Positions 1-8,809 of a stretch of 64,000 bases of DNA are shown here, piece after piece (the stretch's first letter is position 1; every line of letters starts with the position of its first letter). The notes under the pieces are model-generated. The model searched no databases and was not told the origin of the DNA. It saw nothing but the letters and a program-made list of their open reading frames with translations. This DNA comes from Bradyrhizobium acaciae (GTDB lineage Bacteria > Pseudomonadota > Alphaproteobacteria > Rhizobiales > Xanthobacteraceae): the NCBI RefSeq assembly GCF_020889785.1, contig NZ_JACMYK010000024.1:1-64000 (forward strand), read 5' to 3'. A program made the translations under genes and the position numbers.

Positions 1-1
1 C

Positions 2-113
2 ACCCATAACCACAGGGTCGTGTCGTTGAAGCGAGCTGCGGCCCCAGCTCTGCATAAACAATTCGCATTGGTGGTTATGGGTCCCGGGTCGCGTTTCGCT
101 TGCCCCGGACGAC
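2..113. repeat. Intergenic palindromic repeat (Bradyrhizobium-type)
   Basis: ACCCATAACCAC at 2-13 and GTGGTTATGGGT at 71-82 form a perfect 12-bp inverted repeat. It runs directly into a second imperfect stem, GTCCCGGG at 81-88 against CCCCGGAC at 103-110. Sequences of this layout (hairpin followed by a Gly-rich-looking GTCCCGG...CCGGGAC stem) are common between genes in Bradyrhizobium and relatives; that is recollection, not a search. It lies downstream of the histidine kinase gene and could act as a terminator or mRNA stabiliser. The rest of 114-237 shows no gene. Confidence 0.6.
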
Positions 114-237
114 GTGGGGATCAACGCCGATTCACATCCCAAGCAGCGCAGCTCGAGGGTGGGTTGGAGAATCGTAGCCCGCTATCGTTCCGCGATGAGG
201 ATGGCGTTGGTGCGTTACGCCTTCCGCCGACCCCACC

Positions 238-1611
238 CTACGCCTCCGCCACGGGAAACACGAGCCTGCACAACAGCCCCGGCGCGTTGTCGCGCAGTTC
301 GATCCGCGCGCCGTGCAGGCTCGCGACCGCAGCAACCAGGCTGAGACCGAGTCCATTTCCCGGCGTATAGCGGCTCTGCTCGAGCCGATAGAAGCGCTTG
401 AAAACCCGATCGTGCTGCTCGGCGGGAATACCGGGGCCGTCATCGGCGACCGAAATCACCGGCCCGCTCTCGTCATTGTCGCAGGTTACCGTCACCCGTC
501 CGCCCGGGCGGCCATGCTTGATGGCGTTGTCGACGAGATTGGCAATGGCATCGAACAGCAGGTCGCGGTCGCCGGTGACCAGCACCGCCGGATCGCCGGC
601 AAGAACGAGGTGCGTGGTGACCTGTTCGGCCGCGGCATCATAGAGCTCGACCACCTCGCCTGCGATCTCGACCAGATTGACCGTGCGAAACGCCCCCTTG
701 CGGGCCCGCGTCTCGATCTCGGAAATCCGCGTGATCGATGCGAACATCCCGAGCACCGCATCGAGATCGGCGATGGTGTCGCCGATCAGCGCCGCATCCC
801 CTTCCCCGTTGCGTGGAGCATGGTAGGCCTTCTCCAACCGGCCGCGCATCCGGGTCAGCGGCGTGCGCAGATCGTGGGCGATGTTCTCGCTGACCTGCTT
901 GACGTCCCCCATCAGGGATTGGATGCGATCCAGCATCAGATTGAGGTTCTCGGCGACGCGATCCCATTCGTCATGGCTGCCGTGGAGCGGGATGCGCTGG
1001 TCGAGGCCGGAGAGCATGATGGCGCGACTGGTCGCATTGATCGACTCGATCCGGCTGACCGTTCGCTGCGTGACCCCGATGCTGGCAGCCGCCGCAAGCC
1101 CGATGATCAGCACAATAGCCGCGATGCCCGCGGCCCTGATCTGCGCCATGAAACCATCGAGATCGCTGATGTCGCGGCCGACTAGTAACCGATCGCCGTT
1201 CGACAGGGTCTCCGTCGCAGCTCGCACCAGAGCGGGTTCCGCGGAGAGCCGTGGCAGCGAGGCGCGGAATTCAGCCCATCCCTGCGCGGCAGCATCGTTT
1301 GGCCATTGCCCCAGATTTCCAGCGAGTACCGCGGAGCCGGGGCCAGCCAACAGATAGACATGATCGGCTACGTCCTTGTCCGCAATGCGCTGTTCGATCG
1401 ACGCGGCCAGGCCATCACGGCCGGATCGCGCATAGGCAGCATCGAGGCTCGCCTGCTCAGTCATGATTGCGCGATCGGACCTGTCGCGCACGTAGGACAG
1501 CGTCGACCAGTAGACGTAAGCGAAGATGGCGGACACGATCAGGCCGAAGATGCCGATGGCGATCAAGGCCAGGCGAAACGTCGATGACCCAAGGGTTTTA
1601 GCCAGGAGCAC
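238..1611 (-). CDS. Sensor histidine kinase
   Basis: An inner-membrane sensor kinase of 457 residues that should autophosphorylate on His and pass phosphate to the adjacent OmpR-type regulator. A first membrane helix lies at about residues 12-35. A periplasmic loop of roughly 120 residues follows, then a second helix near 160-182 and a HAMP linker. The H-box AHDLRTPLTRMR (about residue 246), N-box LVDNAIKHG, and ATP-lid motifs DDGPGIP and GNGLGLSL are all intact. The start overlaps the regulator stop by 14 bp, so the two are translationally coupled. The signal sensed is unknown; the neighbouring Gly/His-rich secreted protein might be related but nothing shows it. Confidence 0.93.
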   Translation of the reverse strand: MLLAKTLGSSTFRLALIAIGIFGLIVSAIFAYVYWSTLSYVRDRSDRAIMTEQASLDAAYARSGRDGLAASIEQRIADKDVADHVYLLAGPGSAVLAGNLGQWPNDAAAQGWAEFRASLPRLSAEPALVRAATETLSNGDRLLVGRDISDLDGFMAQIRAAGIAAIVLIIGLAAAASIGVTQRTVSRIESINATSRAIMLSGLDQRIPLHGSHDEWDRVAENLNLMLDRIQSLMGDVKQVSENIAHDLRTPLTRMRGRLEKAYHAPRNGEGDAALIGDTIADLDAVLGMFASITRISEIETRARKGAFRTVNLVEIAGEVVELYDAAAEQVTTHLVLAGDPAVLVTGDRDLLFDAIANLVDNAIKHGRPGGRVTVTCDNDESGPVISVADDGPGIPAEQHDRVFKRFYRLEQSRYTPGNGLGLSLVAAVASLHGARIELRDNAPGLLCRLVFPVAEA

Positions 1612-2290
1612 GGAGGCAGTACCCGATGCCGCGGATCGTGTGGATCAGCGGATAGGCTTGCTGGTCGTCGACCTTGCGGCGCACGCGCCCGACATAGACG
1701 TCGATGATGTTGGTCGAGGGATCGAAGTGCAGATCCCACACGTGCTGCAACAGCATGGCGCGCGACACAACACGGCCTTCATTCCGCGTGAGATATTCGA
1801 GCAGCTGGAATTCCTTCGGCAGTAGCGGAATCTTCCGGCCGCGGCGGCTTGCCGTCCGCGCGATCAGATCGACCGCAAGATCGCCGACCCGCAGGATGGT
1901 CTCCTTGGCAACGGTCTCGCTGCGGCGACCGAGCGCCTCGAGCCGCGCCAGCAGTTCGACAAAGGAAAACGGCTTGACCAGATAGTCGTCGCCGCCGGCG
2001 CGCAAGCCTCGCACGCGGTCGTCGACCTCACCGAGCGCGCTGATGATCAGAAACGGAACTGCGATGCCGTCGTCGCGCATCTGACGCATCACCGTGATGC
2101 CGTCGATATCGGGCAGCATGCGATCGATCGTGATCACGGCATAGTCGCGCGCCGCCCCCTGGCTCAGCGCCTCGCGGCCGTTCGCCGCAAGGTCCACGTC
2201 ATAGCCGCTGGTGGTGAGCTCTTCGACGAGTTGACCCGCGGTCTCCGGATCGTCCTCGACGACGAGAATGCGGCGGTGAACTCCGGTCAT
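1598..2290 (-). CDS. OmpR-family response regulator
   Basis: A DNA-binding response regulator of 230 residues. The receiver domain (about 1-120) has the acidic pair VVEDD, the phospho-acceptor Asp in TIDRMLPD, and the conserved Lys in LVKPFS. The C-terminal winged helix (about 130-228) ends in the typical HTIRGIGYCL. The ATG at 2290 is chosen because GGAGAG lies about 10 nt upstream; an in-frame TTG at 2299 is the alternative. It is the first gene of a two-gene operon with the histidine kinase. Targets are unknown. Confidence 0.93.
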   Translation of the reverse strand: MTGVHRRILVVEDDPETAGQLVEELTTSGYDVDLAANGREALSQGAARDYAVITIDRMLPDIDGITVMRQMRDDGIAVPFLIISALGEVDDRVRGLRAGGDDYLVKPFSFVELLARLEALGRRSETVAKETILRVGDLAVDLIARTASRRGRKIPLLPKEFQLLEYLTRNEGRVVSRAMLLQHVWDLHFDPSTNIIDVYVGRVRRKVDDQQAYPLIHTIRGIGYCLRAPG

Positions 2291-2404
2291 TGTGTTCAAC
2301 TCTCCGAGCGCCCGCCCCGCGACGATCGCCGCCAGACTATCCCATTCCGGGGCTGGATGGAACGTCTGGCGACGACCGCGACAACGGTGCGGTTGGTTGG
2401 GCGA

Positions 2405-2926
2405 TCACCAATAGTCACCGCACACATTGACCCATTGCAGACCGTAAGCCGTCCATACCCGGCGGTAACAGCCATCGTAGTAATCGGCATAGACGTAAGG
2501 CCCGCCGAAGAATGCGAAGCGATGGAAGCGGTGGTGATGGAAGAAGCCGCCGTGATGGAAGAAGCGTCCGCCATGGAATCCGGCTCCGGCAAATCGCGGT
2601 CCGAACGCAGGAGCGCCGGCAAAGCGCGCGCCGCCGAAGTGCCCGCCGGCAAAATGGCCGCCGCCGCCCATCGCGGCGAATGCCATGCTTCCGCCACGCA
2701 TACCGCCACCGAAACCTCCGCCATGCATTCCGCCGCCAAAGCCGCCACCGTGCATGCCGCCACCCATGGCGCCAGCGAAGCCACCGCCGTGGCCGCCACC
2801 GAAGCCACCACCGCCACCATGTCCGCCACCGCCACCGCCGCCACCTCTGGCCAGGGCTGCGGGTGCAAGCGCGACGCTGACCGCGAGCGTCGCCGCCGTG
2901 AGACATTTGAGAAGCCTGTTCTTCAT
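2405..2926 (-). CDS. Gly/His/Phe-rich secreted protein
   Basis: A 173-residue protein with a clear signal peptide (MKNRLLKCLTAATLAVSVAL, cleavage near ALA-RG). A low-complexity region (about 27-95) of repeated GGGMHGGGF and GGGHGGGF units follows. The C-terminal third is rich in His and Phe and ends in a short Tyr/Trp/Cys segment (YDGCYRRVW, VNVCGDYW). Proteins of this composition are widespread in alphaproteobacteria and uncharacterised; His clusters could bind metal, which is inference. It lies 114 bp upstream of the regulator gene on the same strand. The reverse-strand reading frames across it are artefacts of the GC-rich repeats. Confidence 0.8.
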   Translation of the reverse strand: MKNRLLKCLTAATLAVSVALAPAALARGGGGGGGGHGGGGGFGGGHGGGFAGAMGGGMHGGGFGGGMHGGGFGGGMRGGSMAFAAMGGGGHFAGGHFGGARFAGAPAFGPRFAGAGFHGGRFFHHGGFFHHHRFHRFAFFGGPYVYADYYDGCYRRVWTAYGLQWVNVCGDYW

Positions 2927-3377
2927 GAAATCCTCCCTGATTGGGACCGCGGCAAAATCTCGTATCGCCGCACGCGAGCATGATCAGAAGACGCAAGCGG
3001 ACCGCCGACTTCAACTTACAAATGCGCCAGATTCTGACAGCGGATTTAGGATCGGCACGAGGCTTTCTACTTGCCGTGGGCCTCGCGTGTCCGGTTCAAA
3101 TTCCGACGCGATCTTCGTGTCAATCATGACCGCTCGCCTTCAGGCTGTGCACACCGCCGGCGCAGCCCTTGATTTTGCGCGATCCCCGTGATAGCCAAGC
3201 GACATGATCAACGTCGTGCGCACCGCGAACCGTAAAAACATGACCCACTTTTGCTGGGCCGTGGAAGGAGTCGTGCACTAGGAATTCGACGACGCGATCT
3301 TTCACCAGGCCCCGCCGGCATCGGACGGGGCCTTTTGTTTGGCCACACTCCTGCCGGCACACCAGTAGGAGCGTGCG
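2927..3377. other. Intergenic region with orphan terminator and micro-ORF
   Basis: A 451-bp gap between divergent genes. The left part should hold the promoter of the Gly-rich protein. At 3204-3281 (+) there is a 25-codon ORF (MINVVRTANRK..., ending VVH) with no good ribosome binding site. It is followed by an intrinsic terminator at 3308-3340. Nothing else is recognisable. The arrangement suggests a short transcript upstream of the DUF1127 gene. Confidence 0.4.
3308..3340 (+). terminator. Rho-independent terminator
   Basis: GGCCCCG at 3308-3314 pairs with CGGGGCC at 3326-3332, followed at once by TTTTGTTT. This is a textbook intrinsic terminator for plus-strand transcription, yet no recognised gene precedes it on that strand. 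Confidence 0.75.
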
Positions 3378-3776
3378 ATGCCACCTCAACAGACGAACTT
3401 CATAGCCGAGCCCGGGCGCGCAGGGCTCAGCCGCGCCATCGCCTTGGCGAAAGATACCCCGGGCGATGCTGTGGCCGAGCCGTGCCCCGACGCCTCCATC
3501 GCAGCACGGAGAGACGCTTTCTCGGAAAAGCAAGCGGCTGGACCACCCGTCGCATCGACGCGGAGCGTCCCAGGTTTACTTCAGCGGTGCTGGCGTGCGT
3601 TCCGCACCTGGCGGCGACGCAAGAGGTTACGCGTGAGTTTGCGCGACCTGAGTGACAGACAACTGATGGATATCGGCCTGACGCCCAGCGACATCGACTA
3701 CATCGCGGCCCACCGAGCTCTCGAACGGCTCAGGGATAGCACCGCGCACCAATGGCTCTCTCGTGGTCTGACGTAA
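3378..3776 (+). CDS. DUF1127 domain protein
   Basis: A 132-residue protein whose last 55 residues match DUF1127: WRRRKRLRVSLRDLSDRQLMD followed by IGLTPSDI. The first 70 or so residues are not conserved-looking. Small DUF1127 proteins in alphaproteobacteria have been linked to phosphate and carbon metabolism, stress and RNA binding; here the Arg-rich stretch would fit nucleic-acid contact. It is preceded by an intrinsic terminator, so it should have its own promoter between 3340 and 3378 or arise by read-through. A shorter start within the frame cannot be excluded. It is convergent with tex. Confidence 0.75.
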   Translation: MPPQQTNFIAEPGRAGLSRAIALAKDTPGDAVAEPCPDASIAARRDAFSEKQAAGPPVASTRSVPGLLQRCWRAFRTWRRRKRLRVSLRDLSDRQLMDIGLTPSDIDYIAAHRALERLRDSTAHQWLSRGLT

Positions 3777-3896
3777 CTGACGGCAGGTCACCAGCAGTTC
3801 TGTGGCGTTCCATGGCAGACAACCGGGCGGATCCGCGAAGCGTGATCCGCCACAGTTCTGCAATCGCCGCGAGATGGCCGATGGCGCCAACGCGGC

Positions 3897-6236
3897 TCAG
3901 GTCGGCTTGCCGCGCCCGCTCTTCTCGGCTGCGCGGCGCAGCGCCTCCGCGAGCGCGCCGCCGCCGGACTGCTCCTGCGGGCGGCGCGGGGCCGACGACG
4001 TCATCTTGGCCGAACCACGTGAGAAATCGCGCGGCGGACCCGCATTGTCCTTCTTCGGACCGATCTCATCGTCAAGCCGCAAGGTCAGCGCGATGCGCTT
4101 GCGTGCGACCTCGACGTCCAGGACCTTGACCTTGACGATGTCGCCGGGCTTCACGACCTCGCGCGGATCCTTGATGAAGTTCCGCGACATTGCCGAGATG
4201 TGCACCAGCCCATCCTGATGCACGCCGATGTCGACGAAGGCGCCGAAGGCCGCAACGTTGGTCACGGTACCCTCGAGGATCATGCCCTTCTTGAGATCCT
4301 TGACCTCCTCGACGCCCTCCTTGAACACCGCCGCCTTGAACGCCGGGCGCGGGTCGCGGCCGGGCTTTTCCAGCTCGCGCAGAATGTCGGTGACCGTGGG
4401 CAGGCCGAACGTGTCGTCGACGAAGGTTTGCGGCTTCAGCCCGCGCACCACATCGGCGTTGCCGATCAACGCCTTGATGTCGCTCTTGGTCGCCTCGAGG
4501 ATACGGCGCACCACCGGATAGGCTTCCGGATGCACGCCGGACGAATCGAGCGGATCCTCGCCATTGCTGATGCGCAGGAAGCCGGCGCACTGCTCGAACG
4601 CCTTAGGTCCGAGCCGCGGCACTTCCTTGAGCGCCTTGCGCGACTTGAACGGGCCGTTGGCGTCGCGATGCTGCACGATGCTCTGCGCCAGCCCCGCGCC
4701 GATGCCCGACACCCGCGATAGCAGCGGCACCGAGGCGGTATTGGCATCGACGCCGACCGCGTTCACGCAGTCTTCCACCACGGCATCGAGCGAGCGCGCC
4801 AGCTTGGCCTCGCCGAGATCGTGCTGGTATTGGCCGACACCGATCGCCTTCGGATCGATCTTGACGAGCTCGGCCAGCGGATCCTGCAGGCGCCGCGCGA
4901 TCGAGACCGCGCCGCGAATGGTGACGTCGAGATCAGGCAATTCGTTCGAGGCGAAGGCGGAGGCCGAGTAGACCGACGCGCCGGCTTCGGAAACCACGAT
5001 CTTGGTCATCTTGCGCTCGGGCAGCCGCTTGACCAGCTCGGCGGCGAGCTTGTCGGTCTCGCGCGAGGCGGTGCCGTTGCCGATCGCGATCAGCTCGACC
5101 CCGTGCTCGATCGCGAGCTTGCCCAGAGTAGCGAGTGCCTCGTCCCATCGCCGCTGCGGCTCGTGCGGGAAGATTGCGGTGTGCGCCACCACCTTGCCCG
5201 TCGCATCGATCACCGCGACCTTGACGCCGGTACGATAGCCGGGGTCGAGCCCCATTGTGGCACGCGGGCCGGCCGGCGCTGCGAGCAACAGATCGCGCAA
5301 ATTCGAGGCGAACACCCGCACGGCCTCGGTCTCGGCCGCGGCCCACAGCCGCATCCGCAGATCGATATTGAGGTGAATCTGGATCTTGGTGCGCCAGGCC
5401 CAGCGCACCGTCTCGGTCAACCACTTGTCGCCCTTGCGGCCCTGGTTGGAGATCGCAAAGCGGTTCATGATCTTGAGCTCATAGAGGCCGGGTACGCCGA
5501 CGGCGGGCGCCTCGGCCTCCGGCTTGATCGCCAGGTCGAGAATCTCTTCCTTCTCGCCGCGGAACAGCGCCAGGATGCGGTGCGACGGCAGCTTCGGCAA
5601 CGGCTCCGAGAAATCGAAATAGTCCTTGAACTTCTCGCCTTCGGTCTTCTTGCCGGCGCGAACCGTCGAGGCCATGATGCCGTTCGACCACATCTCCTCA
5701 CGCAACGCGCCGATCAGATCGGCATCCTCGGCGAAGCGCTCAACCAGGATCGCGCGCGCGCCGTCCAGCGCGGCGGCAACGTCAGCGACCTGCTTCTCGG
5801 CATTGACGAAGGGAGAAGCGGCCTCGTTCGGATCGTTTTGCGGCTGCGTCAACAGCTGATCGGCAAGCGGCTCGAGCCCGGCCTCCTTGGCGATCTCAGC
5901 CTTGGTGCGGCGCTTCGGCTTGTACGGCAGATAGATGTCCTCGAGCCGGCCCTTGCTGTCGGCGGCCATGATCTGGGCTTCAAGCGCGGCATCGAGCTTG
6001 CCCTGCTCGCGGATCGAATTGAGCACCGCGGTGCGGCGCTCCTCGAGTTCGCGCAAGTACGTCAACCGCTCTTCCAGCGTGCGCAGCTGCGCGTCATCGA
6101 GCGCGCCGGTGAGCTCCTTGCGGTATCGCGCGATGAACGGCACCGTGGCGCCGCCGTCAAGCAGCGTCACCGCCGCCTCGACCTGCTCGTCGCGAACCCC
6201 CAGCTCCTGCGCAATCTGATGATGAATCTTTGCCAC
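3897..6236 (-). CDS. tex: Tex-family transcription accessory protein
   Basis: A 779-residue protein full-length for Tex, an RNA-binding factor acting with the transcription machinery. Domain order: N-terminal helical Tex_N (about 1-190), YqgF-like RNase H fold ([14 protein letters not shown] near 330), HhH modules ([19 protein letters not shown] near 505 and [14 protein letters not shown]), and a C-terminal S1 domain ([28 protein letters not shown] near 655). A Ser/Gly/Arg-rich tail follows. It stands alone, convergent with the DUF1127 gene. Long ORFs on the opposite strand are shadows. Confidence 0.95.
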   Translation of the reverse strand: MAKIHHQIAQELGVRDEQVEAAVTLLDGGATVPFIARYRKELTGALDDAQLRTLEERLTYLRELEERRTAVLNSIREQGKLDAALEAQIMAADSKGRLEDIYLPYKPKRRTKAEIAKEAGLEPLADQLLTQPQNDPNEAASPFVNAEKQVADVAAALDGARAILVERFAEDADLIGALREEMWSNGIMASTVRAGKKTEGEKFKDYFDFSEPLPKLPSHRILALFRGEKEEILDLAIKPEAEAPAVGVPGLYELKIMNRFAISNQGRKGDKWLTETVRWAWRTKIQIHLNIDLRMRLWAAAETEAVRVFASNLRDLLLAAPAGPRATMGLDPGYRTGVKVAVIDATGKVVAHTAIFPHEPQRRWDEALATLGKLAIEHGVELIAIGNGTASRETDKLAAELVKRLPERKMTKIVVSEAGASVYSASAFASNELPDLDVTIRGAVSIARRLQDPLAELVKIDPKAIGVGQYQHDLGEAKLARSLDAVVEDCVNAVGVDANTASVPLLSRVSGIGAGLAQSIVQHRDANGPFKSRKALKEVPRLGPKAFEQCAGFLRISNGEDPLDSSGVHPEAYPVVRRILEATKSDIKALIGNADVVRGLKPQTFVDDTFGLPTVTDILRELEKPGRDPRPAFKAAVFKEGVEEVKDLKKGMILEGTVTNVAAFGAFVDIGVHQDGLVHISAMSRNFIKDPREVVKPGDIVKVKVLDVEVARKRIALTLRLDDEIGPKKDNAGPPRDFSRGSAKMTSSAPRRPQEQSGGGALAEALRRAAEKSGRGKPT

Positions 6237-6354
6237 GCCTCTCTCTCTGATCCCGTTGCACCGCCGGACCTGGACAGTGCGGACGCCGCTTATGAACCAT
6301 CCCGGATTGATTCATCAAGGCGCGCTGTGGATCAAATGAGGCGCCGCCTGCAAT

Positions 6355-7209
6355 CTATTTCCGGGATGTCGGCCGCCCGCGACTTGACAAATAGACCCAC
6401 GCCGCATTGCCGCCGAAAATCGCAGCTCTTGCCTCACTTGACAAATCAGCCAGCAAGGTCTCCGCCGCCGCGAACCAGTGCGCATAGCCGCCGGCGAGAT
6501 TGACGACGGGCCAATCGCTGCCCCACAGCATCCGCTCCGGCCCGAAGCAGGCCATCGCGTGATCGACGGCCTCGCGCAAATCCTTGACCTGCCAGTTCGG
6601 CGCCGCCTCCGTCGCAAGCCCCGAGAGCTTGCAGACGACGTTGGATCGTGTTGCAAGGTTTGCAATGTCGTCTTTCCAGGCCGCAATGTCGCCGGTGGCG
6701 AGCTGTGGCTTGCCGCAATGATCGAGCACGAATTGCAGATCCGAATGCTGATCGACCAGCTGGATGAGCCGCGGAAAATGGCGCGGTAGCACCAGCGCGT
6801 CGAACACCAGATCATGCCGCGCCATGGCCTCGAGCGGCGCCGCCAGCTCGGGCCGCAACAGCCAGTCGTCATCGGCGATGTCCTGCACCATCGGGCGCAG
6901 GCCGACCAGCAGCTCGCGCCCGGCGACGGCATCGACGCGCGCCGCGGCATCGGGCGCATCGAAATCGATCCAGCCGACCACGCCGCGCACCAGCTCGGTG
7001 CCCTTGGCGACGTCGAGCATGAATGCCGTCTCGGCCTCGGTCGGCGCGGCCTGCACCAGGATCGTGCCATCGATCCCGGCTGCGGCGAGATGCGGCGCCA
7101 GATCGGCCAGGCCGAAGTCGCGATAGATCGGACCGCGCTCCGGCGTCAGCCAGCCGTAATCGGCGCGCGCCAAGGTCCAGACATGGTGATGGGCGTCGAT
7201 CCGCATCAT
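6355..7209 (-). CDS. Amidohydrolase (L-fuconolactonase-like)
   Basis: A 284-residue TIM-barrel metal-dependent hydrolase of the amidohydrolase-2 type (COG3618). The N-terminal metal motif is IDAHHHVW, the barrel contains LDHCGKP, and the C-terminal motif is LWGSDWPV. Members hydrolyse sugar lactones such as L-fuconolactone, or 2-pyrone-4,6-dicarboxylate. The open frame runs further upstream, but the start is set at the ATG at 7209, which overlaps the stop of the aldo/keto reductase gene in an ATGA. That coupling to an NAD(P)-linked sugar dehydrogenase supports lactone hydrolysis; the sugar is inferred. Confidence 0.85.
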   Translation of the reverse strand: MMRIDAHHHVWTLARADYGWLTPERGPIYRDFGLADLAPHLAAAGIDGTILVQAAPTEAETAFMLDVAKGTELVRGVVGWIDFDAPDAAARVDAVAGRELLVGLRPMVQDIADDDWLLRPELAAPLEAMARHDLVFDALVLPRHFPRLIQLVDQHSDLQFVLDHCGKPQLATGDIAAWKDDIANLATRSNVVCKLSGLATEAAPNWQVKDLREAVDHAMACFGPERMLWGSDWPVVNLAGGYAHWFAAAETLLADLSSEARAAIFGGNAAWVYLSSRGRPTSRK

Positions 7210-8249
7210 GCCGGCACCGGCGCATGCTGGTCGAGCAATCCCTCGGCTTTCAAATCGCGCCATAGCGCGGCGGGCACGGGCAATGACAGGGCGGCGGCGT
7301 TGCGCTCGACCTCCTGCGGGGTCTGCGCACCGAGCACCAGGCTCGCGACCGCCGGATGGCCCAGCGCGAAATGCAGCGCAGCGGTCGGCAGCGCTACGCC
7401 GTGGGCGCGGCAGACGCGCTCGATCGCGGCGACCTTCTGCATCACGTCGGGCGGCGCGTCCTTGTAGTTGTACTTGGCGCCGGCAACCGCGCCGGTCGCC
7501 AGGATGCCGGAGTTGAATACGCCGCCGAGCATCATGCCGATGCCCTGCTTCTCCGCCAGCGGCAGGAACTCGGCGAGCGCCGGCTGCTCCAGCAGCGAGT
7601 AGCGGCCGGCGAGCAGCATGGTGTCGAACGAGCCTGCCTTGGCGAAGCGCACGCACATCTCGGCCTCGTTGACGCCGATGCCGATGCCCTTGACCACCCC
7701 CTGGGAACGCAGATTGTCGAGCGCGACATAGGCGCCCTCCATCGCCTCGCGAAACCGCGCCTCGATGGCGTCAGCACCATGGGTCCAGACGTCGACGTCG
7801 TGGATCAGGAGCAAGTCGATGCGATCGGTGCCGAGCCGCAGCAGCGACTGCTCGACCGAGCGCATGGTGCCGTCATAGGAATAATCGACCACCGCACGGT
7901 GCGGCTGCCCGCCCGCGAAATTGGAGCCGTCACCGCGGCCGTGAAACGGGTCCATCCAGCGCCCGACCTTGGTGCAGACGACGATGTCATCGCGGGCCAC
8001 GCGGCGCAGCGCCGTGCCGCTGCGGTGCTCGGCGAGACCATGGCCGTAGAGCGGAGAGGAATCCAGCAGGTTGACGCCCAGCGCAAACGCCCGCTCCGCC
8101 GCTGCGATCGCGGCGGTGTCGTCGAGCCGCGCAAAGAGATCGCCGAGCGGTGCCGTGCCAAAACCGAGAATGGAAACATCGAGCCCGGTGCGACCGAGCC
8201 TGCGGCGCGGCAGTGCGGGTGCTGGATCTGAAGATTGGTATTGGTTCAC
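7206..8249 (-). CDS. Aldo/keto reductase (D-threo-aldose 1-dehydrogenase-like)
   Basis: A 347-residue (beta/alpha)8 oxidoreductase. It opens with the family signature RRLGRTGLDVSILGFGTAPLG. The catalytic set Asp/Tyr/Lys/His is seen in NLLDSSPLYGHG, VVCTKVGRW and LLLIHDVD. Sequence style and pairing with a lactonase match D-threo-aldose (L-fucose) dehydrogenases, oxidising the sugar to its lactone for the next gene to open. A GTG at 8249 is chosen because AGGGAG lies about 9 nt upstream and it begins exactly before the conserved fold. A longer frame to 8378 has no support. Confidence 0.82.
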   Translation of the reverse strand: MNQYQSSDPAPALPRRRLGRTGLDVSILGFGTAPLGDLFARLDDTAAIAAAERAFALGVNLLDSSPLYGHGLAEHRSGTALRRVARDDIVVCTKVGRWMDPFHGRGDGSNFAGGQPHRAVVDYSYDGTMRSVEQSLLRLGTDRIDLLLIHDVDVWTHGADAIEARFREAMEGAYVALDNLRSQGVVKGIGIGVNEAEMCVRFAKAGSFDTMLLAGRYSLLEQPALAEFLPLAEKQGIGMMLGGVFNSGILATGAVAGAKYNYKDAPPDVMQKVAAIERVCRAHGVALPTAALHFALGHPAVASLVLGAQTPQEVERNAAALSLPVPAALWRDLKAEGLLDQHAPVPA

Positions 8250-8412
8250 CGTGTTGGCTCCCTGCAGTCTTCTTGCTTGCAGAGAGACTAGCCTCGCGGG
8301 CACGCCACGCACAAGCCGAAGCGTGCAGAGCCTCCCGCGAGCGATGCTCGCAATCCGGCCAGTGGTCGAAGGTTCCACAAGGGCCGTAGAGTCCAGTGTT
8401 ACAGCGCCTTAG

Positions 8413-8727
8413 CTACGCGTCGGCGAGAATTTGCTCGGCGACGTTGTCGACCACGACAGGACTCTCGAAATAAGTCACCGTCGGATCGGCGCCGTATTTC
8501 TCCCGGGCGCGGGCGCGCCATGCGTCGGTGTACAGCGCTTCCGCATCCGGCCTCGAGTTCCAGAAATAGACACCGCCGGCCGTCATCCCGTCCTCGGAAA
8601 TCATATAGGTCTTCCGAAACAGCCCCGACACGCCGCGATAGAACGGCGCCGTGCTCAGAAAGATGCTGCGCGCTTCCTCGCGGGTGATCGGCTTCGGCAA
8701 TCTGAACGTCGTGACGGCGGTAATCAT
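8413..8727 (-). CDS. YdhR-like monooxygenase fold protein
   Basis: A 104-residue single ferredoxin-like domain protein (dimeric alpha-beta barrel type). Conserved-looking features are ITAVTTFRLPKPITREEA, the YRGVSGLFRKTYMISEDG segment and GGVYFWNSRPDAEAL. Such proteins are annotated as putative monooxygenases, but no cofactor site is known. The ATG at 8727 has AGGAGAT 7 nt upstream. It is divergent from a TetR gene, and an inverted repeat in the 82-bp gap probably lets that regulator control it. Confidence 0.75.
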   Translation of the reverse strand: MITAVTTFRLPKPITREEARSIFLSTAPFYRGVSGLFRKTYMISEDGMTAGGVYFWNSRPDAEALYTDAWRARAREKYGADPTVTYFESPVVVDNVAEQILADA

Positions 8728-8749
8728 CCTGATCTCCTGTGGCATCATC

Positions 8750-8785
8750 CTTGACATGATTGTTAATCTTGACGATGATGTCAAG
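8750..8785. promoter_or_regulatory. Putative TetR operator in divergent promoter
   Basis: CTTGACAT at 8750-8757 and ATGTCAAG at 8778-8785 are a perfect 8-bp inverted repeat, centred in the 82-bp gap between the YdhR-like and TetR genes. Each arm contains TTGACA in the outward reading sense, so each could serve as a -35 hexamer. Repressor binding would then block both promoters. This also argues for the 8810 start of the TetR gene over the upstream ATG at 8756. Confidence 0.55.
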
Positions 8786-8809
8786 AATGAACGGGTGGAG
8801 CGAACCGAG

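Noticed and set aside
4821-6503. 560-codon plus-strand frame
   Set aside because: Entirely antisense to tex, low-complexity Arg/Gly-rich translation with no domain; a GC-rich shadow frame.
7210-7656. N-terminal extension of the amidohydrolase frame
   Set aside because: The extra 149 residues overlap the aldo/keto reductase gene in another frame; the ATGA junction at 7206-7209 and the IDAHHHVW start fix the real beginning.
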